Source: Leucaena leucocephala (lineage: Eukaryota; Streptophyta; Magnoliopsida; Fabales; Fabaceae). Taken from it: a stretch of DNA of 64,000 nt. The position numbers and the translations under genes are program-made. Positions 45,101-56,232 of the stretch are shown piece after piece. The notes beneath the pieces were generated by a model that was not told the DNA's origin, ran no database searches, and saw nothing but the letters and a program-made list of their open reading frames with translations. Numbering within the stretch: position 1 is the first letter of the stretch; every line of letters begins with the position of its first letter. Where the stretch lies: NCBI GenBank assembly GCA_037074615.1, contig CM073542.1, positions 20,338,568 through 20,402,567 on the forward strand, in the 5' to 3' direction.

Positions 45101-46850
45101 ATGAGACCATGCTCTGCCAGCCGAACAACTTGATTAAGAATTGTCTCAAAAACCGTCTCTGGATTTTGCAATTGCTTCACCTGGACCCTATATTCACAAA
45201 CCCAAATGAATTATCCACCATTTACAGTTTCCTAAGACCACAATTCGCTACACTTATGCCATAACCAATCCCCTCCAAGCTCTCCCAACTCAGACAAAAA
45301 AACGAACCAAAATAAAAGGGAGTGGGAAAAAGTGTGAGCCCAATTAAGAACGACGGGTAAATAAAGAAAACAAACAAATTTTGGACAGTGGAATGAGAAA
45401 CTACAAAATATAACGAAAACTGGTGACAAACAGTGAACTTAAGAATGCAACATGTTCTTTATTCTTTGAACATTCATGTGAATGCAATGAATATACATAG
45501 TTCAAAACACCCATGCACCATTGTGAAAGTTATCTATAGCATGTAAGTCCAATTACTTAAAACTAAAATAATTAAAGATCATAACAACACACCTAGTTTT
45601 TTAAAAAATAATACATCAACTGTGGCCAGAGCTAATCGTGATGGAATTCTCTAAGACTTTAATCAGCACAAACTTCAACAGAAGAAGATTAATTGATCAA
45701 AATAATCATGTAGACATAAAATTGTGATTGTACATGTTCAATATGAAAGTAAATGATACTCAATGAGGGAGGACACTCACAAAGGGTAACCTTGGACCAG
45801 TGACATGGCTACACAGTGTCTGTTCCACTCTACAGATTTATGAACAGGAAAACCATGCTCTTCCAAAGCCTGCTCAAGCAAAGCATGAGTTATATGAAAA
45901 TCAACTATGAAGATAACCACCCTATTTCAATTTAAAAAGAAGAGATGATAGAGAAGAACCTTCATGAATGCAAATTCTTTAAGGGCAGCAAGCCTAGACA
46001 AATATAGCCAGTTATAACTACTACGATGCCTTAGGTAGTCACGCTTTGATTTGACAGCTCTAAATGAAACTCTGCCAAGCCTATGCAACTTCATCGCTAG
46101 AACTGTTCCATCTTCACAGGCAACCTCAAAGATATCTAGCAGTGCACAACTGCATTATTTAGCAAAAGAAAGTCTGATGTGGCAGCAGAGAGGGTTAAGG
46201 TTTAGCAGTTAGAAAATTAAGCTTTTCAGTCAATGAATAGCTTGTTTGTAAGCAGGAAACAGAAACGTACCAGACTCCTTTCCAACACCAATCTGGCGAC
46301 CAACAGCTTGAAACACTCCCTTGTTCACCATTGTTTTAATGGCAAGAAAATCATAGCCAAGGTAAGTAAGGCGGAAGCCATCATCTGCATCAAGGTAAGT
46401 TTCAACTGAAATGAGTTATGGATATGAACTTGAATATGCTATATAATACAGATTAGAGGTTACAAACATTTAGAAGAGTCATGGTGCAACAACTTATTCT
46501 TGAGCAAATTCTTCAAAACCTTATAAGTGCCTCCACGCCTACAAAAAAGTTGGAAAACCATTTAAAAACGCCAAAAGCAAACAGATTATAAAGAAGAAAA
46601 ATTGGTTATTCAAGAGGCTATTAAAACATACTTGAGACGTGCTATGAGGTCAATCAGTTCAGCAGGTACAATCTCATGCTGCAAAAAAGAGTTTCAATGA
46701 GCTCAGAGCAAGTAACAAAAACAATGATAAACCATACCCAATGTAGAATATGATAGAGACACATACATTCCTCATTCCCATCTCAACAGCAGTGAGTACC
46801 CTAAAATCATCTTTGGAGAGATATCTCAAGATATCAACGTCAAGCTTCAT
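42136..46850 (-). CDS. RIO2: RIO2 atypical serine/threonine kinase
   Basis: Predicted 455-residue RIO2 kinase/ATPase needed for cytoplasmic maturation of the 40S ribosomal subunit. The 13 coding exons on the minus strand, 5' to 3', are 46850-46767, 46678-46632, 46538-46468, 46384-46271, 46135-45960, 45869-45781, 45187-45070, 44935-44862, 44578-44531, 43743-43587, 43358-43245, 42670-42584 and 42324-42136. The N-terminal winged helix (MKLDVDILRYLSKDDFRVLT, to about residue 90) is RIO2-specific. The glycine loop GVGKESD is at 100-106, the ATP-binding Lys in VLAMK is at 121, the catalytic HCDFNEFN is at 224-231 and metal-binding DFP at 244-246. The acidic tail (DEGNESKDEEEN and similar) ends in a basic segment. 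All exons join in phase, but the exon starting FIEGSEEMGG (43358) is preceded by CTG, not CAG, so that intron would end in TG. Confidence 0.92.
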
Positions 46851-47790
46851 TGTCTCTCGACTTACTCCTCAACGGTTAGTAAGATTGCTTTACTAGGCCT
46901 TCAAACTGTAAACATAAAAGGATTTATAAATGCCAAGCTCGCATGTGACCAAAATGACAATACAGATGAATTGCAATATTCAACAAAAAGCCTCAAAATA
47001 TCTAATTAGTTTAGCGCGTGACTCTTTTAACCCTACCACTGTGCAGATAGGTAGAACCTGAAAAAGCTCCGACACAAGAAAAGTCACAATTCACGGTGAT
47101 TTGGGGGAGAGATTTTGGAGGGAAGGGGTGACCTTATCTCCTCAAAGCTAAGACCAGCAATGGTTGATGCAGTGACGGAGGGCGACAACGTCGGGTGAGG
47201 AAGGGCGTCGAGACTATGCAAAGAAGAACGTTGGTTTTCGATGACGAGGGTTTTTTTTTTGTTGGCGATCTTTAATTGATTATTCGTCCTGTCCTCTCAC
47301 TTACTGCTCAAACATGGGATGTATATTCTGTCATATGAACTAAAGTAAGCATCAACTACATTCTGTAAATTATCCATCAGCATTTTTCTCCTCAAAAAAA
47401 TTTATTGCATCTTTTTCTTTCTTGAAGCCGTAAATTTAGCGCTAGCTATGGCAGCAACAGCAATAGGAACAACAACAACGATGGACACAATAATATCATT
47501 AGGTGGTTTGAAGATGTAACAGAGAAGACAGGTTCTGTTCAAAACCAGATCTTATCCCAGATTCTGAAGTTGAACTATGGCGTTGAAAGAAGACACCACA
47601 CGAAGAAAGAAAATTAAGAAATCAACTAGCCATAATTTAACAAGCTTGGAATTTAGCAAACTATGGGATCGATAAAGAGAACTCACACCTAGAAACGATG
47701 AAGAACGACTTACCTCAGCATTAAGCAGCGACGGAGACGATCAAGCAGCGGCGACCTCCGTTCTTAGGCGACGGCAACAGCGACGGCAAG
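46851..47790 (-). other. RIO2 5' UTR exons and leader intron
   Basis: A leader exon at 46851-46905 follows an acceptor TTTACAG. A likely first exon at about 47714-47790 ends CTGAG before GTAAGTC. The intervening intron contains a minus-strand frame at about 47410-47560 with a hydrophobic run (DIIVSIVVVVPIAVAAIASA) that has no clear start codon and that I do not assign. Confidence 0.5.
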
Positions 47791-48150
47791 CAAAGGAATG
47801 GCTGAATCGCCGGAAATCAATAGGGTTTATGAATGGGCACTTTGGTCAATATAACTTAACTATGCATTAACTAGATTATTTTAAAGCTTCATAACTTATT
47901 ATTTATTTATTTTTTATACTTGTGTATATATTAAATATTTTTTATTTTATGTCAAAAAAAATTACTCTTTTATATATATTAAAAAATATATTTTTATACA
48001 CTAAAAAAAATAAAATATATAAAAATAAATAAAAATCTATATATTTTATAATTTGTTATTGTATTAAATATTTTTTAAAAAAGTAAACAGCATTCTTTTG
48101 TGATAATAGTTATGCATAGTATAACAATAAATAACCTTGGTTACATTGCC
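47791..48150. other. Upstream flank of RIO2
   Basis: The first 50 bp or so may be promoter. The rest is simple AT-rich DNA without recognisable features. Confidence 0.3.
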
Positions 48151-48154
48151 TTTT

Positions 48155-48565
48155 TAGATTAGTTTTTAAAAAATATATTTTAAAAATATAGATATTTAGA
48201 TAATTAATAGTAAAATTATTTTTTATATTAATAAATTACTAAAAATAATATAATTTGATTAAAAGTATGAAATATGAGATATGATAGAGAAGAGAGAAGA
48301 TATGGTGGAGAAGAGAGATAAAAAGGGGTAAAGAAGATAAATGAAAGAAGATAAATGGTGTAAAAAAAAGTAGGGATAAGATAGTAATTGAATAGTTCAT
48401 AAACTCTTTTACTATTTTAAAAGCTAATTTAAGTAGTTTATTTAAAATTATAGTTTTAAATCATAATTTTAGCGAAAATTATTTATAGATAAATATAACT
48501 ATTTATTTAAAAAAATTAAATTAAAATTTTATCTAAATTTTTTTTTTAAATTATGGTGTCAAATA
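48155..48565 (+). mobile_element. MITE-like repeat, family A copy 7
   Basis: Carries the family order: 'agataattaatagtaaaatt', 'attaataaattactaaaaa', purine core at about 48265-48360 (GAGATATGATAGAGAAGAGA and similar), 'gtagggataagatagtaatt', then 'aaattatagttttaaatcat'. The core is shorter and less regular than in copy 3. Confidence 0.6.
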
Positions 48566-48950
48566 CATACTTAAATTGAAACCATGGTTTCCTTTTGATG
48601 GACAACCAATATAATTGAATACACGCGCCCAAGAACTACAAATCAGAGCAGTTATTACCCTAACAATCCCTTCACAAGTCATCAAACTCGTGCAATCCCA
48701 AAGCCCATGATACAATAATCTCTCTTACTCAAGAGGATTCAATAGTCAACAACCAATGAAAATTAATTTAAGTAGGTCTTAAATTTAAACTTTAATATAT
48801 ATAAAAAAAATTATTAAAAAATTTATCCACCCTAACTAAATATGTGATATAAATCAGATTTAAATATAGTCAAATAAAATTTTGTTAAATTGGATGAACG
48901 ATAAAAAAAAAATAGTCAACAAGCCCATGTTACTAAACGGCTCTGCTTGC
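48566..48950. other. Repeat-derived intergenic DNA
   Basis: No gene. 48590-48740 has moderate complexity and may be another retroelement scrap. The rest is AT-rich. Confidence 0.3.
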
Positions 48951-49440
48951 CTTTTTTAAATCCTAGGTTACATTCTCAATTCTTCTCTGCTTCTTTAAAG
49001 GATTGGGTGGCTCTCAATTTGAAAAGAAACATGGGGAGTCTCTATATGGAAGTTGTGGAATTTGAAGAATAACTGTGTATTTAACAATGATTTTAAAAAA
49101 AACCTGTGAATCCTTCTTCCATTATTTTGCATACTTGGGGACTCTCTGTGCAGGATAATGATGCACTAGATATAGAAGAAATGCCTCATTCAGAAAGATC
49201 AATAGGTTGGAGGCATGAATTGGTTCAAAATCAATGTTAACAGTGCTTCTTCATCCACTTCCCTTAGAGCCAGTTGTGATAGAATTATTCGTGATTATTA
49301 TAGAATATGGGTTTTTGGTTTCACTCAATTTCTGGGTCATTGTAGCGCAAAGGTGTCACATTAGCTTTGGGAGATGGGGGAAAGTGGTTACTGAACCTGA
49401 CTTGCGAAATTTGATTGACGCTCCTCTCCGAGATGACAAA
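48951..49440 (+). pseudogene. LINE-type C-terminal remnant (zf-RVT linker plus RNase H)
   Basis: The + strand reads IWKLWNLKNNCVFNNDF in one frame at about 49047-49097. Another frame at about 49215-49352 gives NWFKINVNSASSSTSLRASC with DRIIRDYYRIWVFGFTQFLG and HCSAK. This is the RVT_3-like end of a plant LINE. Several frameshifts separate the blocks, so it is inactive. Confidence 0.6.
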
Positions 49441-49789
49441 TAAGTAACTCAAGATAACTTGAGAAGTTAGATAGATCAACTAAGTCAAATTTTATGTATT
49501 TTTCTTTTTTACTAAATTAAAACGATATTAATTTGATTTTAAAAAAAGTAATCTATTATATTTATGTTTTAATAACTGTTTTGTTAAACCATACTTGTTT
49601 TATATATAAATATTCTATTTTATTTTATATTAATAATTTTTTTAGGATGAATATAAAATTTTCATAAAATATAACTATTATTAATTATTTAAATATATTT
49701 TATACTCAATATATTTTAAAAATAATATTATAAATAAATTTAATTTATTTCAATAGAGTTTAATTAAAATTTAAATAAACTCTATCATA

Positions 49790-51074
49790 ATAATAATAAG
49801 ATTTTCTTTAAAATATAAATAAGGTAATATGATATATGAGTATACAAAATAAAACATATTATGACAATATATAAATATTCTAAACATCCTTTAAAAGAGA
49901 ACACTATGCAATTAATATAGCTCTACTCAAGTCTATGAAGTTTTTCCTGGAGTCATAAATGAGAATATATCCTGAAAAATATTAATAAGGATAAGGTAAG
50001 ACAAACGTCTCAGTAACGATCAATTCTACTCATTATGTATACTAACAAGTACTCATAAAATGTCAAGTGGAACCTCACAAAGTATAATATATACAAAAAT
50101 AATATTTTATTATAATAAAAGTAAATGAATAATACACAAAAATTCCTCTTTTCAAACCAAATGAATCACTTTATTCCCACCAATCGAACCCATGAGCTAG
50201 TGGTAACTATCCCTCGAACAATTAACTAGTCAAGTGATATGAACAAGCCAAAATCCACATAGCACCTGACTAGGCGATGGATCCATTCTCCCTCGATAAA
50301 TAGGTAGGGTGTCATAACCCCTCGATAAAACAGATAAGGCACATCCCTCAATAAAATGGTAGGACAAAAACCATCTATTGAGCTCTGATGGAGGTTATAT
50401 CACGTGGTAAAAATACAACACAATCATCACACATCCTCAATGTATAATTCTCAAAATAATCATATTTATAAAAATCTCAATGACTTAATAAATATCACAA
50501 AAAAGTTTTTTTTAAGATAACTTTCTTCAAATTCTAATATTAATATATAACAAGTTTATAATCTCAATTCAAATTTTCTAAATTAAACTTTAAGTACCAT
50601 AATACCATTTTTAATGAAAATCATAAAACAAACTTTCTCAATATAATAATATCAATATTAATATTTATATTATTAAAATACTCACAAACATCATATTAGT
50701 AAACATAATAAATAGAAAGTAGTTATATTCTTTGGATATATAAAAAAGAATGAGAGAAGTGACTAAAAAAAGAAGGTTCACCTCAATAATAAAGTTTGAG
50801 AAATAATTTAGGATTTTAATTCTATTTATAAAATTATAATAATAATAATTTAAATTCAAATCTATATCTAAATCTGAACTCAAATCTTAATAATTTCCTA
50901 ACTAATAACAATCAATCGTAAAATCTAAAGTTAAGAAAATTCGTGTATCATATTTTATTAAAAATAATAAAAATATTAAAATATAATAATTTAACTAGAT
51001 GATAGTTTTATATTATTGATAAATAATATTTTTAATTTTATTTAAATATAAGGATAAAAATTAGGATATTACAG
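49790..51074 (-). mobile_element. Possible degenerate LTR or other retroelement fragment
   Basis: 49900-50470 is clearly less AT-rich than its surroundings and has repeated CCCTCGATAAA(A/T) words (about 50290, 50317, 50344). The right boundary near 51074 reads GGATATTACA, the complement of TGTAATATCC, a common start of plant gypsy-type LTRs. No protein-coding remnant or second LTR is seen, so the call is tentative. Confidence 0.25.
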
Positions 51075-51224
51075 TAAAAGTCTCATCAATACTCTAAAGT
51101 AATTTTAGTGATATAATTAACACCTTAAACTATTTAAAAGTATAATTAATATTTTAAAATATTTTTTAAAATACAATTAGCATCTTCTATTAACTTCTAT
51201 CAAACCTCTCGTTAGATTATGGGC

Positions 51225-51687
51225 TGTTTGGAACCATAAAAACTGTAATTTTATAAGTCTTTTTTAGGTAAAACCTAAATTTGGATAAATTTTAAAATAA
51301 ACGTCTATATTTGTTCAACGGGCTTTTAGACTAAACTATAGTTGAAAATTAGGGTTTCAAATAAACTAATCAGAGTAACTTATAGAACAATAAAAGAGAT
51401 TATGAACTAATTAATTACTATATTATCTCTATTTTTCTTACACTATCCCTCATCTCTCATACTTTTTCTTATACTCTCTCTTCTCTCTCTTACTTTTTCT
51501 TATACTCTCTCTCCTCTCTCTTTTCTCCTATCATCCCTTCTCTTTCCTCATTTAATACTCATACCCCTTTTTATAATTTATCAATAATAAAAGTATTTTT
51601 ATAAATAATTATCCAAATACTCTTTTATTCAAAATTATTTATTTCATAAATTTTTCTCTAAAATGCTATCTAAAATTGGCCTTATAT
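51225..51687 (-). mobile_element. MITE-like repeat, family A copy 8
   Basis: Left end GGGCTGTTTGGAACC. Pyrimidine core at about 51430-51545 (ACTCTCTCTCCTCTCTCTTT). Right end ATCTAAAATTGGCC. Signature blocks 'gaactaattaattactata' and 'tttataatttatcaataata' are present on the minus-orientation side. Confidence 0.6.
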
Positions 51688-52129
51688 CCACGCCTCTCCC
51701 CCTCGTCTTCTTCTCTCTCTTCCCTCCTGGGCAACGAACATGACCCAGCCACACTCCTCCTCATCCCTCTCTCCCTCTCTCTCTAGAATTATTTTTTCAT
51801 AAAAATATTATATTATTATAAAATTTTAATGACAACTGATTTGACTCTTTTTAATTTTGATTGAACTGCTAACTTAATTAACATTTTGCTACTTTGTGCC
51901 CAGTAACATGGGTCCGCCGCATAAAACCCAACATAACAACAACTCATTAGTAAGCCATAATTAAAGTCCAACAACTGATTCATAGCTTTTATTATCATTG
52001 GCCATGTAAATATAATATTTTTCAGATGTACCTATATTCTTTATTCCGAAAAACTCCAACAAGAAGCAATCTTACCATTAAAACGAAATTGTCTCTGAAA
52101 GGTTTTGGACAGATTTTATTATATGTATG

Positions 52130-52605
52130 TTTGGTAAGTATCAAAATATAAGTTTTAAAAAAAATTAGTCTAAATTTTAATTTATTTATTTTTTAAAATA
52201 AATAGCTATATTTATTTAAAATAATTTTTAGATCAAAGAATAGTTTAAAATTAAAGTTTTGTATAAACTACTGAAACTAATTTTTATATCAGTAAAATAA
52301 TTTATAGACCATCTAATTACTATTTTACCCTTATTTTTTCTTATACACTCTCTCCTCTCTCTTTACACCCCTTTCCTCTCTCCTCTTTATTTTTTACCTT
52401 ATCTCCTCTTTTTCATCTCTCTTACTTTTAATTAAATCATATCCTTTTTAGTAATTTATTAATAATAAAAATACTTCTAGAAATAACTATTCAAATACTC
52501 GTTTATTTAAAAATATTTTTTTTCTATAAACTCTTATTTATAAACTTTTTTCTAAAAATTATTTAAAAGTTATTTTTTAAAAATTTATCTAAATAGGCCA
52601 TATAT
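52130..52605 (-). mobile_element. MITE-like repeat, family A copy 9
   Basis: The same organisation as copy 8, about 450 bp to its right and in the same orientation. 'tagaccatctaattactat' leads into the ACACTCTCTCCTCTCTCTTT core, then 'tttttagtaatttattaata'. It ends TTATCTAAATAGGCC, the clearest terminus of the family. Confidence 0.6.
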
Positions 52606-55440
52606 GTAATATTATGAAACGTGGCAAGCCTTGCAATTGATTATAAAGGTTTTTTTAATGTTAATTTGAAAGTTAAAAATATATTTAAAGTTTAACGAAG
52701 TTAATAGAAACATGGTTCTAATTTGCAATTATCTTAAAATTTTTAAATAATTGTTTTCTATTATAGGTGTTAGAAGGTTAGACTAGTTAATCAATTTTTT
52801 AACCAATCAAGAGTTTTAGATGGTTTTTCTCTTCTTTGCTAAGGTTGAAATAATATTATTGAGTAAAAAATTAATTAATCATATTTATGTTTTAATAATT
52901 CTATTTTCTTAGATTATAAAGTATATGTTTCAATATATTAATATTTTATTTATACATGGATTAATCTATTTTTTATTTACATATTATTCTTTTTAAAGAT
53001 TGTATATGAATAAATATTTGTGTATATTTTAATTAAATTGTATTGTTTTAATTATAATAGGGTTCAACCCCAATTAAACTATTAATTATTGAATAATTAT
53101 CTTAATCGATTTAATGATCAATCTTTTTTCAATATCTATTCTATAAATAATCTTTATAATTTTTTAATTTTTAATATAAGAACTAGTTAATTTTTTATAG
53201 ATTAAAATAAATTAAATTAATTAATTAATTATAATCATACCAAACTCTTTAAAATAAATTCATATTATATATTATTTAATATATATAAATTAATCAATTA
53301 GCTCTTATATTACGACTAGTTATAAAAAAATAATTTATTTAACTTTCTCAATCACTAAAAAAAAATCAATTAAATTTTATGTTAAAAATTGGAGAAATAA
53401 TAATTTTTTTTACTACCAAAATTTTTATATTAATATTATTGAGATTTGAGAAAAACAAAACATCTATAGTTTTAATTTGATCAAAACTTTAAATAATTAC
53501 AAAAATCATCCCAAAAGTCGCAAACCCAATGGATTATATGCTTGCCAAAATTGGACAAGTTTAGAAAGAAAAAAAAGGTTAAGTTCGTTGTGAATAAAAA
53601 ATGAAAAAAAAAAGTTAAATTCATTGATAATAATTTGTTTTTCTTTCCCTCTTAATTACTTGAGAAAATGGATAAAACCCTAACTTATTAGTCAGTCAGT
53701 ATTCAGGAGTCAGTACTCCCTTGGATCCGAATGTTCAGATTAGATTTGTCTGCATTTCTGCCGGCGCAGACCCTTGTTTGACCCGCTAATATTTTCAAAA
53801 CCTCTTCTCATCTTATCTAATATTCCGTCCAGATTCACGACTAGCCGATTCCCCCTTCTTTTTATTTGTTTTTGTTTTGGTTTTGCTTGTCTGTCCACCT
53901 CATATCCCCCACGCCCTACAAAGTTCGCTTGACAGCGCGTGCTTGTATTTATTTATTCTATTCTGAATTTTATTTAGTTTTTTGTTTATTTAAAATTTAT
54001 ACTAAGTTGTTTCTACAAGAGTTAATTTTTTTAATATAAAATTAAATAATTTAGTTAATTATAATTAATAAAATAATTATTTAATTAATTTAAATAAATT
54101 AAAAAAATATATAATATAAAATTAATCTTAAAAATTTTAATTGTTATAATAAATTAATTTATTTATCTTTTTTTAATCCAATTAAAAAAATTTATTGGCT
54201 ATTGTGTTAAAAAACAGAGTGAATATAAAATCAATAAATTACTTAAAAATTAAATATATAATTATATCTAAATTATATTACAAGATGAAAATAGTTATAC
54301 CTATATCAAATTTTTTATATCTATTATATTAAATTTTTTAAAAAAATATATTATAATTTTTATATAATTTTAAATTAAATAAAAATATTAAAAAAGAGAT
54401 AAATAATAGATTGGGATTAAAAATTTGATAGATTAAATGTAAATAATTTGGTATAAATTTCCACCTTATTAATAATGGGGAAGATAATATGATAATTTAC
54501 GGATAACGGACGTGGGCGACGCGTGAGATAGATCTTTGCGCAAGCACCCATAGACGAAGGCGCTCGCGTCACACACGAGGACCTTACTCCTTGTGACCCC
54601 ATGGCCACTCCCACGATCAGATACGACAACATAAGAATATATTCTTTTATGTACCCAAAAGGAATAAATATGCATATATCCTTAAATGGTAACGAAAGGC
54701 CATGACTTGCCTTAGGTCATCTTGTATCCCACAGACCTTAAACATGTTTCTTATTTTTAAATCACTTATTTAGATTCTATTATCATATATTTAATTCTAA
54801 TATTTGTAACTATCTCTTTTAATACAAGTGTATTTTTTGCATTACGAATTGAACTCAAAATCTAAAAAAACTTAAAAATTTTTATAGTATTAGACTAATT
54901 TTATATTAATAAGAGAGTAATTTATTATATAAATGGTTAAAAATAATACTTTAAAAAAATTAACATATATATTTTTATAAATAATTACTTTAATTATTTT
55001 TTTAATATTTATAAATTAATTATTTAATTTATATAAAATTAATATTATTAAGTGTAAAATTAAATATTGTTAGGTTGAATTGAGGTATCAATGCCAAATA
55101 TGTTTTTTTGGATTCACCCCTTCTACTCGTACCAACGTTAGTGTAATTTCTATTCTTATCAGTTTAAATACCAATTCAACAATAATTGATATTAATATAT
55201 CAAAATAAATAATAAAATCTTTGGCAAAATAATTGGCATAAGGTACAAAATAAATAAAGAAATCTTCTAATATAAAATTACCACTTCAGATTAATGATGA
55301 TAATGTGACATCTGGCATAGATTAAATGGAGAATTTTATTAAGGACCACGGAAGTAACATCATTTAAAATCAGGCTCAAGAAATTATGATATTCCACTGC
55401 ATTATCTTGGCCCAAAATGAAATTAAGTTGCCACGGAAAT
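52606..55440. other. Gene-free AT-rich block with two GC-richer islands
   Basis: Mostly A/T runs with no coding signal. Two short islands stand out: about 53690-53940 (containing CTGCCGGCGCAGACCC and GACAGCGCGTGCTTG) and about 54490-54620 (GGACGTGGGCGACGCGTGAG, GAAGGCGCTCGCGTCAC). Neither carries a frame that I recognise. Confidence 0.4.
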
Positions 55441-55477
55441 TAACAACAACAACAAAAAAACCCTCGTTGATGAAAAA

Positions 55478-55960
55478 AGAATTGGGAAGACGACTCTTGC
55501 TAGAGTTGTGCATGAAAGAATCTCTCACCATTTTGATGCTTCTTATTTCGATGCAATTGAATTTAAAAAGACCAAAAAGCCAAGACATCATCACAAGAGA
55601 ACTTTCATGCTTCTTGATTGTGTTGATATTTTTAATATTCTACATTCATGGATCATTGCTATAAGAGAAAAAAGGTTAGGGGGAGGAGTAGAATCGTCAT
55701 GATATCTAGAGATGGAGGGGTGATTAAAAAGTTTGAGAAGCATGATATTTATAGGGTTAAACTATTGACCAAGGACTAAGCTCTTTGATTATCTTGTAGA
55801 AAAGCTTTCACATGTGATTTTCCTTTAAGAGGTTATGATGAGGAGATAATAAATAGGCCATTAGCAATACTACTAGGGTTTCTTGGGAGTACACAATGAT
55901 CTTGGTATAGGTAGAAATTAACTCTCTCATATTTAATTTCTCCTCAAATAATTACTGGGA
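55478..55960 (+). pseudogene. NB-ARC (TNL-type disease-resistance) remnant
   Basis: Recognisable NB-ARC motifs occur in the right order but in a broken and shortened frame. P-loop part: IGKTTLARVVHERISHHFD (55481 on). Kinase-2-like: TFMLLDCVDIF, where LVLDDVD is usual. RNBS-B-like: SRIVMISRD followed by DIYRVKLLTKD. A GLPL-like NRPLAILLGFLG lies near 55855. About 80-100 residues between P-loop and kinase-2 are missing, and stops follow. NB-ARC proteins are ATP-dependent immune switches. This piece cannot make one. The GxGGxGKTT glycines before IGKTT are also lost. Confidence 0.7.
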
Positions 55961-56232
55961 TCCGCATTTTCCCACCAAGAATAATAGCCATTGGTTCAAC
56001 ATCTTTTATGTGTGTGTGTGTATATATATATATAAATGTTAAATACCATTGATCATCGGCAGCATCATTTCTACTTTATTAATCTACCAATCGCATTGCT
56101 TCACTGGCACGCCGTTCATTTAATTTCTGTTTTGAGACCCTGACATAAAAACCCTCTTCCCATTTTCGTTTTGTCGTTGCTTCTTGCTGGATCTTCGTCT
56201 ATCGGTGGGCTGCTTGGGGAATTTTCCGGGGG

